From assembly GCA_038251315.1 (NCBI GenBank), contig JBBSBK010000097.1:1-14602 (forward strand): DNA of 14,602 bases, written 5' to 3'. The DNA comes from JBBKXP01 sp038251315 (lineage in GTDB: Bacteria > Pseudomonadota > Alphaproteobacteria > Rhodobacterales > Rhodobacteraceae). The notes under the pieces were generated by a model. That model saw only the letters and a program-made list of their open reading frames with translations, was not told where the DNA came from and made no database searches. A program made the translations under genes and the position numbers. Below are positions 13,457 through 14,602 of this stretch, in pieces; the first letter of the stretch is position 1; every line of letters starts with the position of its first letter.

Positions 13457-14487
13457 CAGAAGCCCATACTGTTTTCGATTTCAACATCGTCGCAGACCAC
13501 GTCTTCGGGCGGGGCACCGGCATCGGCAGACAGGGCCGCGCCCGCTGCCGTCGGCGCGGTGTCGCCCCGCATATAGACGGCTTCGAAGGCTGCCATGATC
13601 GTGTCGACTGCATCCTGACGGACGCTGCGCAGGTTATCGGCGTAGGCAGTCGTGGTGGTGAATGGGTTCGCGATCATTTCGTAGGACGGAAAATAGAACA
13701 CGCCTTCGCGGGTTGCCGCCGCACCCGCTGCGGCCCGCAGCACGGCCTTGCTCATCATCGTGGCCGTCAGCACGTGGTCGCCTGAAAACGTCGCCGTCAG
13801 CGGCACCGGCGATACGGTCAGCATCACCTTGACCCCGGGATTAAGGGTTTGCAGCCGGGTCAGGGCGGCATCAAGATCGGCCATCACCGCCGGATAGTCA
13901 TAATTGACAAAGCTGTAGGGCCGGGCGGGATCGTCTGCATAGACCCCCGGACAGACCGGATAGACCCGCCCATCCACGCCCGCCGCCTTCCAAGCTTCGG
14001 TCAGGCCAAGGGTAAAGACAAACAGCTTTGGCTGGGTAAAGACCGGCGCGATGGCGGTGATATGGGCCTGCCGCGCGGCGATGACGGCTGCGGCGCTGTC
14101 AAAGCCTGCGGGGTCGATGAACGGGCGAAAGACATCGACCCAGCGCCCGTCGCGCCGGCGGATGGCGCAGGCCGGATCGACACGGCCCGTCGCCACCTCG
14201 TCGATCAGTTCGACCAGTTGGCGCACGGTATAGATGTTGCCGTAACGCCCCGAAAACACCGGATCGTCGGGCCCCAGCGTTTCTGCTTCGATCAGGCTGA
14301 CCGCAGGCCGGGTGCGCAGGAACTTGGCGACGTTCTGGGCAAAGCAACTGCCGGCGGTGGCGATGGTGTCGCCGGAATCCAGCCGAAACCGGTGCGCGGG
14401 CAGCGGCAACCCCGGCTGGCCGCCGGTTTCGGCCATCGCCTTTTTCCAGAATGCCGCGGGGGCTTGGGTTTCATACGGATTGGGCAT
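13456..14487 (-). CDS. GSCFA-family protein (SGNH/GDSL hydrolase-like)
   Basis: 343 residues. The family's name-giving motif GSCFA is at residues 46-50 within TIATAGSCFAQNVAKFLR; the serine and the preceding glycine occupy the place of the GDS nucleophile block of SGNH hydrolases. YGNIYTVRQLVELIDEV (about 82-98), LFVFTLGLTEAW (about 154-165), FVNYDY and MLTVSPVPLTATF (about 212-224) are typical conserved blocks. GSCFA proteins occur in bacterial polysaccharide and capsule loci and are thought to be esterases or acyltransferases; no reaction is firmly known to me. There is no signal peptide, so action in the cytoplasm together with WcbI is likely. The ATG at 14487 is preceded by AAGGA at a spacing of 8. 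The C-terminal 40 residues are Ala/Asp-rich and probably disordered. Confidence 0.83.
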   Translation of the reverse strand: MPNPYETQAPAAFWKKAMAETGGQPGLPLPAHRFRLDSGDTIATAGSCFAQNVAKFLRTRPAVSLIEAETLGPDDPVFSGRYGNIYTVRQLVELIDEVATGRVDPACAIRRRDGRWVDVFRPFIDPAGFDSAAAVIAARQAHITAIAPVFTQPKLFVFTLGLTEAWKAAGVDGRVYPVCPGVYADDPARPYSFVNYDYPAVMADLDAALTRLQTLNPGVKVMLTVSPVPLTATFSGDHVLTATMMSKAVLRAAAGAAATREGVFYFPSYEMIANPFTTTTAYADNLRSVRQDAVDTIMAAFEAVYMRGDTAPTAAGAALSADAGAPPEDVVCDDVEIENSMGF

Positions 14488-14528
14488 GGTCCATGTCCTT
14501 TTGTGATCGGGCGGGCGACCCCGCCTGA

Positions 14529-14602
14529 TTAGCCTTTGCCGGCCAGCACGGCCACCTTGCCCGGCCCGCCAAGGGCGGGGATCATCGCGGCCCTGCGGTA
14601 GG
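14529..14602 (-). CDS. C-terminal end of an unidentified minus-strand gene (partial)
   Basis: The last 23 codons of a frame that enters from the right edge and stops with TAA at 14529-14531; the visible end is AMIPALGGPGKVAVLAGKG. It lies 41 bases upstream of the GSCFA gene on the same strand and may belong to the same operon. The fragment is too short to identify. A GC-rich inverted repeat (GGCGGG 14510-14515, CCCGCC 14520-14525) lies in the gap but has no T-run. Confidence 0.4.
   Translation of the reverse strand, partial: YRRAAMIPALGGPGKVAVLAGKG

Noticed and set aside
14510..14525. GC-rich hairpin between the right-edge partial gene and the GSCFA gene.
   Set aside because: A 6-pair stem with no T-run on the minus strand; not enough to call a terminator.

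Overview
The window looks like the replication and partition core of a plasmid or chromid from an alphaproteobacterium of the Rhodobacteraceae/Roseobacter group, surrounded by capsule or exopolysaccharide genes. The evidence is the high GC, the RPA-type RepA initiator next to a type Ia parA-parB pair, the DUF2793 protein, and the KpsM/T/E, Stf0, WcbI and GSCFA content. RepA-I replicons of roseobacters carrying polysaccharide genes are known as 'biofilm plasmids'; placing this window in that class is an inference from gene content.

Layout, left to right. (1) 1-134: the last 44 residues of a probable RTX/type I secreted protein (+). (2) 144-3320: a polysaccharide ABC exporter, with kpsT and kpsE on the minus strand and the permease kpsM diverging from them on the plus strand. 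The 196-base region between kpsE and kpsM holds a 12-bp tandem repeat. (3) 3317-9294: a minus-strand block that reads, in transcription order, parA, a parS-like palindrome, parB, a two-domain GT2/GT4 glycosyltransferase starting 11 bases after parB, and a Stf0-like sulfotransferase. (4) 9295-9749: the likely origin, with an AT-rich 9-mer pair, three 22-bp-phased iterons and a perfect DnaA box. (5) 9750-10835: repA (+). (6) 10979-12564: a phage-tail-like DUF2793 gene and a small translationally coupled gene (+). (7) 12521-14487: a coupled GSCFA-wcbI pair (-), preceded at the window edge by the last residues of another minus-strand gene.

Taken together: RepA acts at the iterons; ParA/ParB with the palindrome give partition; the glycosyltransferase, sulfotransferase, WcbI and GSCFA proteins would build and decorate a surface glycan (sulfation is likely, acylation possible), and KpsM/T/E would export it. 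The outer-membrane channel (KpsD-type) and the initiating KpsC/S transferases are not in the window. The most unusual points are that a glycan gene is wired into the partition operon, that homopolymer or repeat tracts sit inside the glycosyltransferase and repA reading frames, and that a phage-tail-like gene lies next to the replicon. I see no tRNA, rRNA, CRISPR array, transposase or integrase.
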